DNA of 56,356 bases, taken from Sulfuricaulis sp. (GTDB lineage Bacteria; Pseudomonadota; Gammaproteobacteria; Acidiferrobacterales; Sulfurifustaceae). A model generated the notes under the pieces. The model saw nothing but the letters and a program-made list of their open reading frames with translations. It ran no database searches and had not been told where the DNA came from. The stretch covers positions 1 to 56,356 of the forward strand of contig NZ_JANLGY010000008.1 of the NCBI RefSeq assembly GCF_024653915.1, written 5' to 3'. The position numbers were made by a program, and so were the translations under genes. Below, piece after piece: positions 30,751 to 39,148 of the stretch. Numbering within the stretch: position 1 is the first letter of the stretch; every line of letters starts with the position of its first letter.

Positions 30751-31517
30751 TGCTGCGACGCCTGCTGCTCATCGAGGGTGAGTTCCAGACGGCGCTCACG
30801 GGCGATGTCGATGAATACCTCTTCCATATTTTTCCGTCCGTAGCGCGTCAGCAATTGCGCCGGCGTGCCACGGTCCACGACCTTGCCGGCACGCAGCATG
30901 ATGACGTCATCACACAAGCGCTCGACCTCGGACATGTTGTGCGAGGCCAGCAGGATGGTTGCGCCGGTACGCTTTTTATAGGCCTCCAGCATGCCTCGCA
31001 CGTAATCGGCGGTGTCGGGGTCGAGCGAGGCGGTCGGTTCATCCAGCAGTATCAGTTCCGGCTCGTTCAACAGCGCCTTGGCCAGCACCACGCGCGTCTT
31101 CTCCCCCGCCGAGAGTTGGCCATAGGGACGATTCAGAAAACGCCCGATCTGGAGCTCCTCGCTGAGCGCCTTGATGCGTGCGGGGATGTCGATAATTCCG
31201 TAAAGACGCGCATAAACCGTGAGGTTTTGACGCACCGTGAGCCGGCGCGGCAGGTCGACATACGGCGAGGAAAAATTCAGGCGCGGCAGCACACGGTAAC
31301 GGTGGCGCAACATGTCCACGCCGAACACGGAAATGCTGCCCGAGGTTGGCAATAGCAAGCCGAGCAGCATGGACAGCGTCGTGGTCTTGCCGGCGCCATT
31401 GCCGCCAAGCAGCGCCGTGGTTGATTGCGCCGCGACATCGAAGCTGATGTCATCGACAGCGATGACGCTGTCGAAATGCTTGCGGACGCGGGAAACGGAA
31501 ACAACGGATGCAGACAT
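30747..31517 (-). CDS. ABC transporter ATP-binding protein (ABC-2 exporter partner)
   Basis: A 256-residue nucleotide-binding protein with Walker A GGNGAGKT, signature LSAGE (a variant of LSGGQ), Walker B LILLDEP and the switch histidine in LLASHNMSE. It is the first gene of a two-gene exporter unit with the permease. The variant signature is common in this exporter branch. Confidence 0.93.
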   Translation of the reverse strand: MSASVVSVSRVRKHFDSVIAVDDISFDVAAQSTTALLGGNGAGKTTTLSMLLGLLLPTSGSISVFGVDMLRHRYRVLPRLNFSSPYVDLPRRLTVRQNLTVYARLYGIIDIPARIKALSEELQIGRFLNRPYGQLSAGEKTRVVLAKALLNEPELILLDEPTASLDPDTADYVRGMLEAYKKRTGATILLASHNMSEVERLCDDVIMLRAGKVVDRGTPAQLLTRYGRKNMEEVFIDIARERRLELTLDEQQASQQ

Positions 31518-31629
31518 GAGGGGCGCAGATTAGCGCAGCATGGCGAGATTGTCAGCAGCACCGGCGACGCGCGGGGAAGCGCACCGCGGTCTGCGGGCGA
31601 TCAGGCAGACGCTACACCCCGTGTTGGCG

Positions 31630-32463
31630 TCAGCTTCCCTGGGCCGCCTTGCGCTGTTGCTCAGCCAGCATATCAAAATACTTGGCGCATCTTTCGATGG
31701 CCAGCGGCGTTGCCGCATCCCACAACTGCTTGGCCTTGTCGCGCGACTTGATGACTTCCGGGAATGGGAAGTCGATCGGCATGGAGTTGGAGTCAGCGCC
31801 GCAGGAACTCAGCCACACACGCTTGTACTTGCCGCTGGCCGCGTCACGCTTGTAGGCCTCCAGCCAGACGGTGACTTGGGCGGTCACGTTCTTGGTATTG
31901 GTGCCAAGGGTGAAGCCGGCCGCCAAGGCGTTGCCCATGGTCTGGCGTTCGGTCAGCATCAGTTCACTCACCTCAAATACCAGCACCAGATCGGTCACCG
32001 GATTGAATGCGACAAAATTGAGGTCCGCATCACGTATAGGGGTGTTGGAATTCACGACCCGCAGACGCGATGGGTCGTAATTCTGTCCCCAGACTGCGGA
32101 GAACTTTGGAATCAGTGCTGACGAGACCTGGCTCACCAGCGGATGGTTGTTGTACAAACTGCGCATTACCTCGGCCACCGTCGGCGCACGTTTGGCCTGT
32201 TCGGCCTTCCCACTGCTTTCCAGCCCCTGCCAGACCGCACCGCCGCCCAACTGGCCCGAAACACCGCCACCATACGCAGCCCAGAAGCTTGAGGTATCCA
32301 CAACGCCGAACGCGTAACGCAGCGGTTCCTTGCCGTGTTGCACGATAGTGGCGGTTTTTACATCGCCACGCAGTTCCTGCAGCGATGGCCCACTCGCACA
32401 GCCGCCGAGCAGTGCCAACATGGAAATAACCGGTAAGAATAGAAATGTGATTGCCCTGTACAT
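31630..32463 (-). CDS. hypothetical lipoprotein
   Basis: A 277-residue protein with a lipoprotein signal (MLALLGGCASG). The mature part has a Gly-rich stretch (AAYGGGVSGQLGGGAVW) and a later beta-rich region (DLVLVFEVSELMLTERQ, AQVTVWLEAYKRD). I do not recognise a family. It stands between the ABC exporter and dnaQ on the minus strand with its own intergenic regions. Confidence 0.75.
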   Translation of the reverse strand: MYRAITFLFLPVISMLALLGGCASGPSLQELRGDVKTATIVQHGKEPLRYAFGVVDTSSFWAAYGGGVSGQLGGGAVWQGLESSGKAEQAKRAPTVAEVMRSLYNNHPLVSQVSSALIPKFSAVWGQNYDPSRLRVVNSNTPIRDADLNFVAFNPVTDLVLVFEVSELMLTERQTMGNALAAGFTLGTNTKNVTAQVTVWLEAYKRDAASGKYKRVWLSSCGADSNSMPIDFPFPEVIKSRDKAKQLWDAATPLAIERCAKYFDMLAEQQRKAAQGS

Positions 32464-32586
32464 GCTTTATCCCTCAGCTTGAAATCGTTTCCTGATTAAG
32501 AAGGATTAGCACAGGGGATAACCACGCGCCACAAAACCGGCGATCCTGCATGGCGCAGGGATCGAAAAACCGGGGATTTTGCAGGA

Positions 32587-33336
32587 TCAGGAAGGGACAG
32601 TATCCAGCTTTTTCCACAAACACTTGCCGCCGCTTTTCTTGTCCAACTCCTCCAGCCACACCTGATGCTCGGCCAGTTCTTCGGCGCTCGCCGCGATCAC
32701 CGGCAGCTTCGGGCGCTTCGGGTCGAGGCGGCGGATATCCGAGGGTGTGGCAACGATGTTGCCGGTCGTAGCGCCTTTCATATGGCTGTGTGTGTCCTCG
32801 AACAGCCCGGTCTGGCCGCCGGTCATGGCGAGATACACATCCGCCAGAATTTCGGCGTCGAGCAGCGCGCCGTGCAACGTGCGGTGCGAGTTGTCCACGC
32901 TATAGCGCCCGCACAGTGAATTCAAATCGTTCTTCTGACCCGGGTGCATGGAGCGTGCCAGCTTCAGCGTATCCACCACGGTACAGATTTCGTCAATGCG
33001 GACCGGCTTCCCGTTGTTCGCCATCCGGGTTAGTTCGCTATTGAGGAATCCCACGTCGAACGGTGCGTTATGGATAATCAGCTCCGCACCCTCAATGAAA
33101 TCCAGCAGGCTCTGCGCGATATCGGCGAATTTCGGCTTCTCCGCCACCATTTCATTCGTAATCCCGTGCACCTCCATCGCCCCGGCATCAATCTCGCGCT
33201 CCGGGTTGAGGTACTGCTGATAGCGATTACTGCTCGCCCGCCGGTTGATCAGCTCGACGCAGCCGATTTCAATGACCCGGTGACCCTCGGAAGGTTCGAG
33301 ACCGGTGGTTTCCGTATCGAGAATTATCTGGCGCAA
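32587..33336 (-). CDS. dnaQ: DNA polymerase III epsilon subunit (proofreading exonuclease)
   Basis: A 3'-5' exonuclease of the DEDDh type. ExoI is ILDTETTGLE, ExoII lies around IIHNAPFDVGFL, and ExoIII is HGALLDAEILADVYLAM. A C-terminal tail for binding the alpha subunit follows. I chose the TTG at 33336 because GAGGA lies seven bases upstream; another TTG at 33363 would add nine residues. Normally next to rnhA, here it is separated from it by about 2 kb of foreign-looking DNA. Confidence 0.94.
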   Translation of the reverse strand: MRQIILDTETTGLEPSEGHRVIEIGCVELINRRASSNRYQQYLNPEREIDAGAMEVHGITNEMVAEKPKFADIAQSLLDFIEGAELIIHNAPFDVGFLNSELTRMANNGKPVRIDEICTVVDTLKLARSMHPGQKNDLNSLCGRYSVDNSHRTLHGALLDAEILADVYLAMTGGQTGLFEDTHSHMKGATTGNIVATPSDIRRLDPKRPKLPVIAASAEELAEHQVWLEELDKKSGGKCLWKKLDTVPS

Positions 33337-33380
33337 TTTGTATTCCTCGTGTGTACCTAACAATATCCAATGAGTTTTAT

Positions 33381-34292
33381 TCAGTAACGGCGTCTAACTT
33401 GGCCCGCAGACTCTTGGATTGCTGTTACCTTGTCATTTTCAACATAAACATACTGATTGCCATATATCCATTGTTCATGAGTCACGTTTTTTGTGATCGT
33501 GCGATTAACTTTCTCCGGTTTACCCCAAGACAATATTAGTTGCTCAGCTGTCATCCCAATAAAAACCTTTTTTTGTTTTATTGACTCTATAGTCTTCTTG
33601 TCCCATGCACTTTTAATAGGGTTTTGTGCATAAAAATTCCGCTGACTGTAACCCAGCAGAGCTTCTTGTCCATCGCCAAATTTCACTCTTAGCCAGAACG
33701 GTGCTGCGCCAGTACCATGACCATATCGCATAGTATCAATACCAACGACTTGAACCTCTTCAAGATGAGAAACATGACGAATGACGTCTTTTGATGAAGA
33801 AATCAAACCTTTTTTAATTCCTGGTTGTGTCCAGTTCAGCCAAATTTTTTCCCCAATTACTTTTTGTGCCTCATCTAAATCAGACTGAAATACAAGATCA
33901 TTTATCTGGTCGGACAATACGGGACTCCAGCGAGCATAAACTATTTCTCCTCCTTCTAGCTCTAGATGCCAAAGGTAAGTCTCGCTAAACCTCGTCAGAG
34001 GTATGGCAATAATCCCAATGACTTTACCTTTTTTTCCTTTGTACTCCTCATAACTCAACTTATCACCATAAGTTCTTTTTTTATTTTTACTTATATCCAT
34101 ATAACCATATTTCGCAATTGATTCATCTGCTTCGCGGAATATGAAAGACTGCCCAATTCTGGCATTTGCCTCTGGAAAATCACTTGGCGTCTTATCTCGC
34201 GGCATACTGTGCACAAGCGTCATAAGACACCACATAAGCATTCCTGTGAGTGTGGAAATCTTTTTTGCACTAGAATTTTTCTTATGATTCAT
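33381..34292 (-). CDS. hypothetical secreted protein, BamE/SmpA-like C-terminus
   Basis: A 303-residue protein with an N-terminal signal (STLTGMLMWCLMTLVHS) and a strong AGGAGG ribosome site before the ATG at 34292. The C-terminal part (FIGMTAEQLILSWGKPEKVN, then HEQWIYGNQYVYVENDKV) resembles the small outer-membrane-lipoprotein fold of SmpA/BamE-like domains. The middle is unassigned. Base composition is clearly more AT-rich than dnaQ and rnhA. Its start overlaps the stop of the preceding gene (ATGA). Confidence 0.75.
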   Translation of the reverse strand: MNHKKNSSAKKISTLTGMLMWCLMTLVHSMPRDKTPSDFPEANARIGQSFIFREADESIAKYGYMDISKNKKRTYGDKLSYEEYKGKKGKVIGIIAIPLTRFSETYLWHLELEGGEIVYARWSPVLSDQINDLVFQSDLDEAQKVIGEKIWLNWTQPGIKKGLISSSKDVIRHVSHLEEVQVVGIDTMRYGHGTGAAPFWLRVKFGDGQEALLGYSQRNFYAQNPIKSAWDKKTIESIKQKKVFIGMTAEQLILSWGKPEKVNRTITKNVTHEQWIYGNQYVYVENDKVTAIQESAGQVRRRY

Positions 34293-34984
34293 GATCCCTC
34301 CTGTGTTTTGAATTCAGAGTCATCAATGCCCAATATACAAGAGTGGCCAAAGTTACAGGAAACCGGTACTAACACTACAGGATTCTCTCTAGATGTATTG
34401 GCTACAAGGAAGTTCACGTTACGCACAAGATTACAGACATCCCAGACAGCATGAAACAACGTTATTTTTGCACCATTTTCACTTACAGCAGATTTGAAAT
34501 TTTTTAATTTAGCTGCCTTAAGTGGGCTCCTTTTTCCAGACCTATGAAAATAGTGGGAGTTAAACCAAATATCGATAATCGTCATGGGCGTGTACTCACC
34601 CTGGTAACCAAGCAATGCATTTCCTAGAATTTTACTCTTATGAAACTCTCTCTTGGCATAAGACGTATATAGTTTAAGCAACTCGTCGCTAGAAGAATCG
34701 TGCAGCGCGTTAATAAAATATTCAAAACAGGATTTTTCACTTTTCAAAACGAAAAGTCTGAAGCGAAGTAGCAAACCTTCTAGTTCGCGTTCGTTTGGTA
34801 ATGATCCTGTAATTCGAGGTAACCCCTGAATAGTTCGCTCAACACTTACTGAATGCGTACCCCATTTAATTTCTTGTCGGTATTCATTTAATCGAGTTGC
34901 GCAATCTCGATAAGCATCGAGCCGTTCCCAGAAATTCGATGTAGTCTGGCTGTTGAGATGAATTGCCGCAAAGTCGTATGCCAT
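34289..34984 (-). CDS. hypothetical protein in AT-rich insertion
   Basis: A 231-residue soluble protein, no signal or membrane segment, no recognised family. It is rich in Lys, Asn, Ser and aromatic residues. It overlaps the next gene by four bases (ATGA), so the two are co-transcribed and probably act together. Composition differs from flanking housekeeping genes. No strong ribosome site precedes the start. Confidence 0.65.
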   Translation of the reverse strand: MAYDFAAIHLNSQTTSNFWERLDAYRDCATRLNEYRQEIKWGTHSVSVERTIQGLPRITGSLPNERELEGLLLRFRLFVLKSEKSCFEYFINALHDSSSDELLKLYTSYAKREFHKSKILGNALLGYQGEYTPMTIIDIWFNSHYFHRSGKRSPLKAAKLKNFKSAVSENGAKITLFHAVWDVCNLVRNVNFLVANTSRENPVVLVPVSCNFGHSCILGIDDSEFKTQEGS

Positions 34985-35405
34985 ATTTATGCGCTAGCAG
35001 ACGCAATTTGAATATGTTCAAGAAAATTCATAAAACTTTTCACTTACGTTGCGAGCCAAGCACTGCAGCAAAACTAGCAGTGGTTTTTTCACATCCCGTA
35101 TGGCACATCCGAGCACCGTAAGGCTTTGGGTAAGCGCCTCGAAGAGGTTGCACACAGGAAGTGTGCAACTGGCCCACGCGGCAGGGACGACGCGTTGGGC
35201 CAGCGCCGGGAACCCAAAGCCGCGGAGCGCAGGACAATGTGCCATCCGGGCGGCTTTCTCTTTGGTTTCTTTCTCTTGGCCGGACAAGAGAAAGAAACCC
35301 GCCCGCGGTGCGGGGAACCGCAAGTAAATACGCGGGGGAAGCTCGCTCGACAAAAAACATAATCTCACCCCTCACCCTACCCCTCTCCCGCAAGGGGAGA
35401 GGGAA
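34985..35405. repeat. highly structured intergenic element between rnhA and the AT-rich genes
   Basis: No credible gene. A nested set of perfect inverted repeats is visible. Outer stem: ATGGCACAT/ATGTGCCAT (35100-35108, 35237-35245). Inner stem: GGCTTTGGGT/ACCCAAAGCC (35122-35131, 35212-35221). Two enclosed hairpins follow: GTTGCACAC/GTGTGCAAC (35147-35169) and a CTGGCCCA-type arm pairing with CGCGTTGGGCCAG. A separate 15-bp perfect hairpin lies at 35264-35299. A CCCTCTCCC hairpin repeat ends the region. Confidence 0.7.
35362..35403. repeat. dispersed CCCTCTCCC hairpin repeat, copy 2
   Basis: CCCTCTCCC (35381-35389) and GGGAGAGGG (35395-35403), with the same C-rich left flank as the copy near 1953-1993. 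It directly abuts the 3' end of rnhA and may also act as its transcript end. Confidence 0.75.
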
Positions 35406-35852
35406 CTAACTCAACATCTCCTCAATCGCCCGATTCGCCAGCTGATCGGCGCGCTCATTCTCCTCATGCCCACTATGCCCCTTGATCCACTTCCAGTGAA
35501 TCTTGTGCTTGTGCGCCGCTTCGTCGAGGCGTTGCCATAAATCCTGGTTCTTCACCGGTTTCTTGTCCGCGGTTTTCCAGCCGCGGCGTTTCCAGTTCGC
35601 AAGCCATTCGGTGATGCCTTTTTTCACGTACTGGGAGTCGGTCGTGAGCGTGATCTCGCACGGGCGCTTGAGGGCTTCGAGTGCACAGATGGCCGCCATA
35701 AGCTCCATGCGGTTGTTGGTAGTCTCGCGCTCGGCGCCGTAGAGTTCTTTTTCGTGGTCGTCCTTGAACAGGATCGCGCCCCAGCCCCCGGGTCCGGGAT
35801 TGCCGCGACAGGCACCGTCAGTGAAGATCGTGACTTTATCCACGATGACCAC
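35406..35852 (-). CDS. rnhA: ribonuclease HI
   Basis: Degrades the RNA strand of RNA-DNA hybrids. The 148-residue product carries the four catalytic acidic positions: Asp in [16 protein letters not shown], Glu in NRMELMAA, Asp in [10 protein letters not shown] and Asp in [10 protein letters not shown]. Length is normal (E. coli 155). It lies in the conserved gloB-methyltransferase-rnhA-dnaQ neighbourhood. Confidence 0.96.
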   Translation of the reverse strand: MVIVDKVTIFTDGACRGNPGPGGWGAILFKDDHEKELYGAERETTNNRMELMAAICALEALKRPCEITLTTDSQYVKKGITEWLANWKRRGWKTADKKPVKNQDLWQRLDEAAHKHKIHWKWIKGHSGHEENERADQLANRAIEEMLS

Positions 35853-35934
35853 TCACCGCAAAGACGCGAAGGACGCAAAGAAAAGCATTTTTAAATTTCA
35901 AGAACTCTTTGCGCTCTTTGCGCCTTTGCGGTGA
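35853..35934. repeat. inverted-repeat element of the CACCGCAAAG type
   Basis: Left arm 35853-35882 and right arm 35905-35934 are reverse complements at about 25 of 30 positions, starting with TCACCGCAAAG. The loop is about 22 bases and AT-rich. It fills the space between rnhA and the methyltransferase gene and looks like a small non-coding mobile or REP-like unit. Confidence 0.7.
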
Positions 35935-35951
35935 AAATTTATAAAAAGCAT

Positions 35952-36695
35952 TTATTGCTTGCGGAACGGCAGGATCATCCCGCGCGCGGTGGATTGCGCC
36001 GCGCTCGCCGCGACGGCGCGTTTGGTTTTCCAACTGACTGGCAGCGGGGTCACGCCGACGACGCGTTTCTTCGCCACCACCAGATACGCCCCCGCCATCA
36101 TCGGCCACCAGCGGTCGCCCATCTTGTCGAGGAAGTGCAGGCGCTGCATGAAACCTTCATTGCGCAGCGGCGGACGGTAATAGAGCATGGTGCCGTGCGT
36201 TGTTTCGAAATCGAGCAGCGCCAGCCAGTCCTTGATGCGTGACAGGCGCAAGAATTTCCCGCACCACGGGGCGGCGCGCGGCCGGCGCGCGACGAGGCGA
36301 CGGAATCCCCACAGACTCATGGGATTGAATCCCAGGATCACCACATGCCCTTCCGGGCGCAGCACGCGATCGACCTCGCGCAGGACCTGGTGCGGATCGT
36401 CGCAGAAATCGAGCGTGTGCGGCAGGATCATGACGTCGGTGCTTCGGGTGTCGAGCGGGAGTTCTTCCGGAACACTGCGCACCCGGCATTTGCCGGGGCC
36501 ATCGTGGTCGTCGAGCATGATGCGCGTGGGGGCGATGCAGGAATCCATGAGGTCGAGCTCGCCGATGCGCCCGAGCTGGGCCGCCACGGTGCCGTAAAGA
36601 TTCGGCAACACGGCGCGCAAGTGGTGCGCCTCGTGCGCCTGCAGCGACCGCCCGAGCGGCGAATCGAACCACTGGCTCAGTTGCTGTCGCCTCAT
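35952..36695 (-). CDS. SAM-dependent methyltransferase (YafS-like)
   Basis: A class I methyltransferase of about 247 residues with the type-11 motif region LPHTLDFCDDPHQVLREVDRVLRPEGHVVILGFNP. The glycine-rich SAM motif is degenerate, as in other members next to gloB. In enterics the equivalent gene between gloB and rnhA is yafS, of unknown substrate. I prefer the ATG at 36695 over 36719 because the conserved RRQQLSQWFDSPLGRSL begins there. It is divergent from gloB. Confidence 0.82.
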   Translation of the reverse strand: MRRQQLSQWFDSPLGRSLQAHEAHHLRAVLPNLYGTVAAQLGRIGELDLMDSCIAPTRIMLDDHDGPGKCRVRSVPEELPLDTRSTDVMILPHTLDFCDDPHQVLREVDRVLRPEGHVVILGFNPMSLWGFRRLVARRPRAAPWCGKFLRLSRIKDWLALLDFETTHGTMLYYRPPLRNEGFMQRLHFLDKMGDRWWPMMAGAYLVVAKKRVVGVTPLPVSWKTKRAVAASAAQSTARGMILPFRKQ

Positions 36696-36753
36696 GGAAC
36701 AGGAATCACGATCACTCATTGACGTCTTCCCGGTATCAACTCAAACTGAATGC

Positions 36754-37530
36754 ATGACTGAAGTTTTACACGCCCACGCCTTCGAGGACAACTATATCTG
36801 GCTGATCCGCGGGAAATCGCCGGGCCATGTGGCCATCATCGACCCCGGCGACGCCGATCCGGTGCTGGCCGCTCTGGAAAAGCAGCATCTGAAGCCGGCC
36901 GCTATCCTGTGCACCCATCATCACGGCGACCACGTGGGCGGCGTGGCGGACATTCTTAAAGAATACTCCATCCCGGTGTACGGCCCGGCGCGCGAGCGCA
37001 TTTCCACGCTCACACATCGGCTCAAGGATAACGATCATATTAAGCTTGCCGAACTCGATCTGGAATTCGACGTCCTCGACGTGCCGGGCCATACCGCCGG
37101 ACACATCGCCTTCTTTGGCGGCGGCATGCTGTTCTGCGGCGATACCCTGTTCTCCGCCGGGTGCGGGCGGCTGTTCGAGGGTACCGCCGAGCAGATGCAT
37201 GCCTCGCTGTCCCGCTTCGCGGCGCTGCCCGAGGCTACCCGAGTGTACTGCGGGCATGAATACACCGAGGCCAATCTGCGCTTCGCCCTCGCAGTCGAGC
37301 CAAACAATGTCGACAGTCTCGCTTATCGCGAACGGGCGCAGACACAACGCAAGCTGCAGCTCCCCACCTTACCTTCCACCATTGGCCTGGAGCGGCGCGT
37401 AAACCCGTTTTTACGCTCCGGACAGCCCGGGGTGCGGCAGTCCGCGGAGAAACAGGCTGGCCGTAGCCTCGTTTCCGAGGTGGAGGTGTTCGCGGTGCTG
37501 CGCCGATGGAAGGACAGTTTCAGGGGATAA
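36754..37530 (+). CDS. gloB: hydroxyacylglutathione hydrolase (glyoxalase II)
   Basis: Hydrolyses S-lactoylglutathione to lactate and glutathione, the second step of methylglyoxal detoxification. The 258-residue product has the metallo-beta-lactamase metal motif THHHGDHVGG, then PGHTAGH, the GDTLFSAGCGRLFEG metal site and the CGHEYT motif, plus the C-terminal substrate-binding part. I chose the ATG at 36754, where the conserved sequence begins. It is followed by mltD, as in E. coli. Confidence 0.96.
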   Translation: MTEVLHAHAFEDNYIWLIRGKSPGHVAIIDPGDADPVLAALEKQHLKPAAILCTHHHGDHVGGVADILKEYSIPVYGPARERISTLTHRLKDNDHIKLAELDLEFDVLDVPGHTAGHIAFFGGGMLFCGDTLFSAGCGRLFEGTAEQMHASLSRFAALPEATRVYCGHEYTEANLRFALAVEPNNVDSLAYRERAQTQRKLQLPTLPSTIGLERRVNPFLRSGQPGVRQSAEKQAGRSLVSEVEVFAVLRRWKDSFRG

Positions 37531-37629
37531 GCGGCGGGCATTGTTTCAGACAAAGGTACCGATTCCGATTACTCTCGCACTGGACAAATGCCGATATTCG
37601 CATTTACTTAAACTTTGTAGTTCAACGGG

Positions 37630-37658
37630 TTGACGCTCATTTCTCCAACAAATACTAT
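37630..37658 (+). promoter_or_regulatory. promoter of mltD
   Basis: TTGACG (37630-37635), a 17-base spacer and TACTAT (37653-37658). The ATG of mltD is only about nine bases downstream, so the transcript would have almost no leader. Confidence 0.6.
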
Positions 37659-37666
37659 TGCCCCAT

Positions 37667-39133
37667 ATGGATTGTAAAAGAATTAAGAATCAGGTCCTGT
37701 CCGTTGTTTTCCTCCTGGCCGCCGCCGGGTGCGCGACAACCTCCCCGGAGACCGACCAGACCGCCAAGGATTCGGCGTCGACACCGGCTGCTCCGTTCGT
37801 TTCCAAGGAAGATTCCCCCGCGCCGGTCGCAACGGTAAAACCCAGAGCAGAAAACACCAGGCCCGTTGCCACGTTCGATGATGGAGCGGCTTCGGCCAAC
37901 CATTCAGATATCTGGAGCCGGATTCGCGCCGGATTTTCCATCAAGCCGCTCGACAGCCCGCTGGTGGAACGCGAAGCGCGCTGGTTCGCCAACAATCCCG
38001 AATACATGCAACGCATGATGGAGCGCGCCAGCCTCTATCTCTATTACATCGTCGAGGAAGTGGAGAAACGCGGCATGCCGATGGAAATCGCCTTGCTGCC
38101 CGCCGTCGAGAGCGCCTATAAGGCGAATGCCTACTCGCGCGCCCGTGCCTCGGGTCTGTGGCAGTTCATGCCAGCCACCGGCCGGCTGTATGGCCTGAAG
38201 GCCAACTGGTGGTACGACGGCCGGCGCGACGTGCAGGCCTCCACGCAGGCGGCTCTGAATTATCTCGAGAAACTCTACAACGATTTTGACGGCGACTGGC
38301 ATCTGGCGCTGGCGGCGTATAACGCCGGCGAGGGCAAGGTCGGGCGCATGATTAAATACAACGAGCGCAAGGGAAAATCCACGGACTACCAATACCTCAA
38401 GCTCAAGCGCGAAACCCAGCACTACGTGCCCAAGCTCATGGCCATGGCCAGCATCGTGGCGGACCCCGACAAATATGGCGTCAAACTGGCCGATATCCCC
38501 AACGAGCCCTATTTCACGCGTGTCGAAACCGGCTCGCAGGTGGATCTCGGCGTGGTCGCCAAGCTGGTCGATCTGCCGGTGAGCGATCTGCATTTGATCA
38601 ATCCCGGCTTCACCCGTTGGGCCACCCATCCCGACGGCCCGCATTACCTGCTGGTGCCGGCCGACAAGAAAGAAGCCCTGCTTGAGGGGCTGAGCAATAT
38701 GCCGGAAGAAGAAAGAATCCAGTGGCAGCACCACGCCGTCAAGCGCGGCGAAACACTGTCCGAGATCGGCCGGCGTTACGCGCTCGACGCTGAGACGCTT
38801 CGCACCGCCAATAACCTGCGCAGCAATCTGCTGCGCGTCGGTCAAGACCTGCTGATCCCGATATCCGCCCGTCCGCTCACGGTGGCGGCGGTGCGCACCA
38901 CCTATCGCTCAACCGAAGCGCACACGGCCAAGCGCGGCGAGAACATCGTTCATCGCGTGCGCCGGGGCGATACCCTGTCGAGTATCGCGCGGCGCTACAA
39001 CGTGCTGGTGAACCAATTGATCAAATGGAATTTCATCAAAGCCAACGACATCCTGCGTCTGGGCCAGAAACTTAAAATCTGGCCTAACGGCTCACCCACG
39101 GCTGCGATCGAGACTCCTGTCCCGAACGGTTAG
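37667..39133 (+). CDS. mltD: membrane-bound lytic murein transglycosylase D
   Basis: Cleaves peptidoglycan with formation of 1,6-anhydro-muramic acid. It is a lipoprotein of about 488 residues with lipobox AAGC. The SLT domain has catalytic Glu in LLPAVESAYK, then GLWQFMPATG and AYNAGEGKV. Two LysM repeats follow (HAVKRGETLSEIGRRYAL, HRVRRGDTLSSIARRYNV). E. coli MltD has the same architecture. The ATG at 37667 is the first start giving a normal signal peptide; an upstream TTG at 37658 lies inside the -10 box. Confidence 0.94.
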   Translation: MDCKRIKNQVLSVVFLLAAAGCATTSPETDQTAKDSASTPAAPFVSKEDSPAPVATVKPRAENTRPVATFDDGAASANHSDIWSRIRAGFSIKPLDSPLVEREARWFANNPEYMQRMMERASLYLYYIVEEVEKRGMPMEIALLPAVESAYKANAYSRARASGLWQFMPATGRLYGLKANWWYDGRRDVQASTQAALNYLEKLYNDFDGDWHLALAAYNAGEGKVGRMIKYNERKGKSTDYQYLKLKRETQHYVPKLMAMASIVADPDKYGVKLADIPNEPYFTRVETGSQVDLGVVAKLVDLPVSDLHLINPGFTRWATHPDGPHYLLVPADKKEALLEGLSNMPEEERIQWQHHAVKRGETLSEIGRRYALDAETLRTANNLRSNLLRVGQDLLIPISARPLTVAAVRTTYRSTEAHTAKRGENIVHRVRRGDTLSSIARRYNVLVNQLIKWNFIKANDILRLGQKLKIWPNGSPTAAIETPVPNG

Positions 39134-39148
39134 CCGTTCTTTCCGGTT

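Noticed and set aside
33354-33410. GTTRRRY/RYYYAAC-like cores next to dnaQ, possible second attC
   Set aside because: ACCTAAC and GTCTAAC both occur, but not as a pair in the right orientation and spacing, and no imperfect stem joins them.
35018-35409. Several overlapping open frames on both strands
   Set aside because: They all lie in the nested inverted repeats, give Arg/Pro-rich products without family features, and disagree in frame. The region is better explained as structured non-coding DNA.
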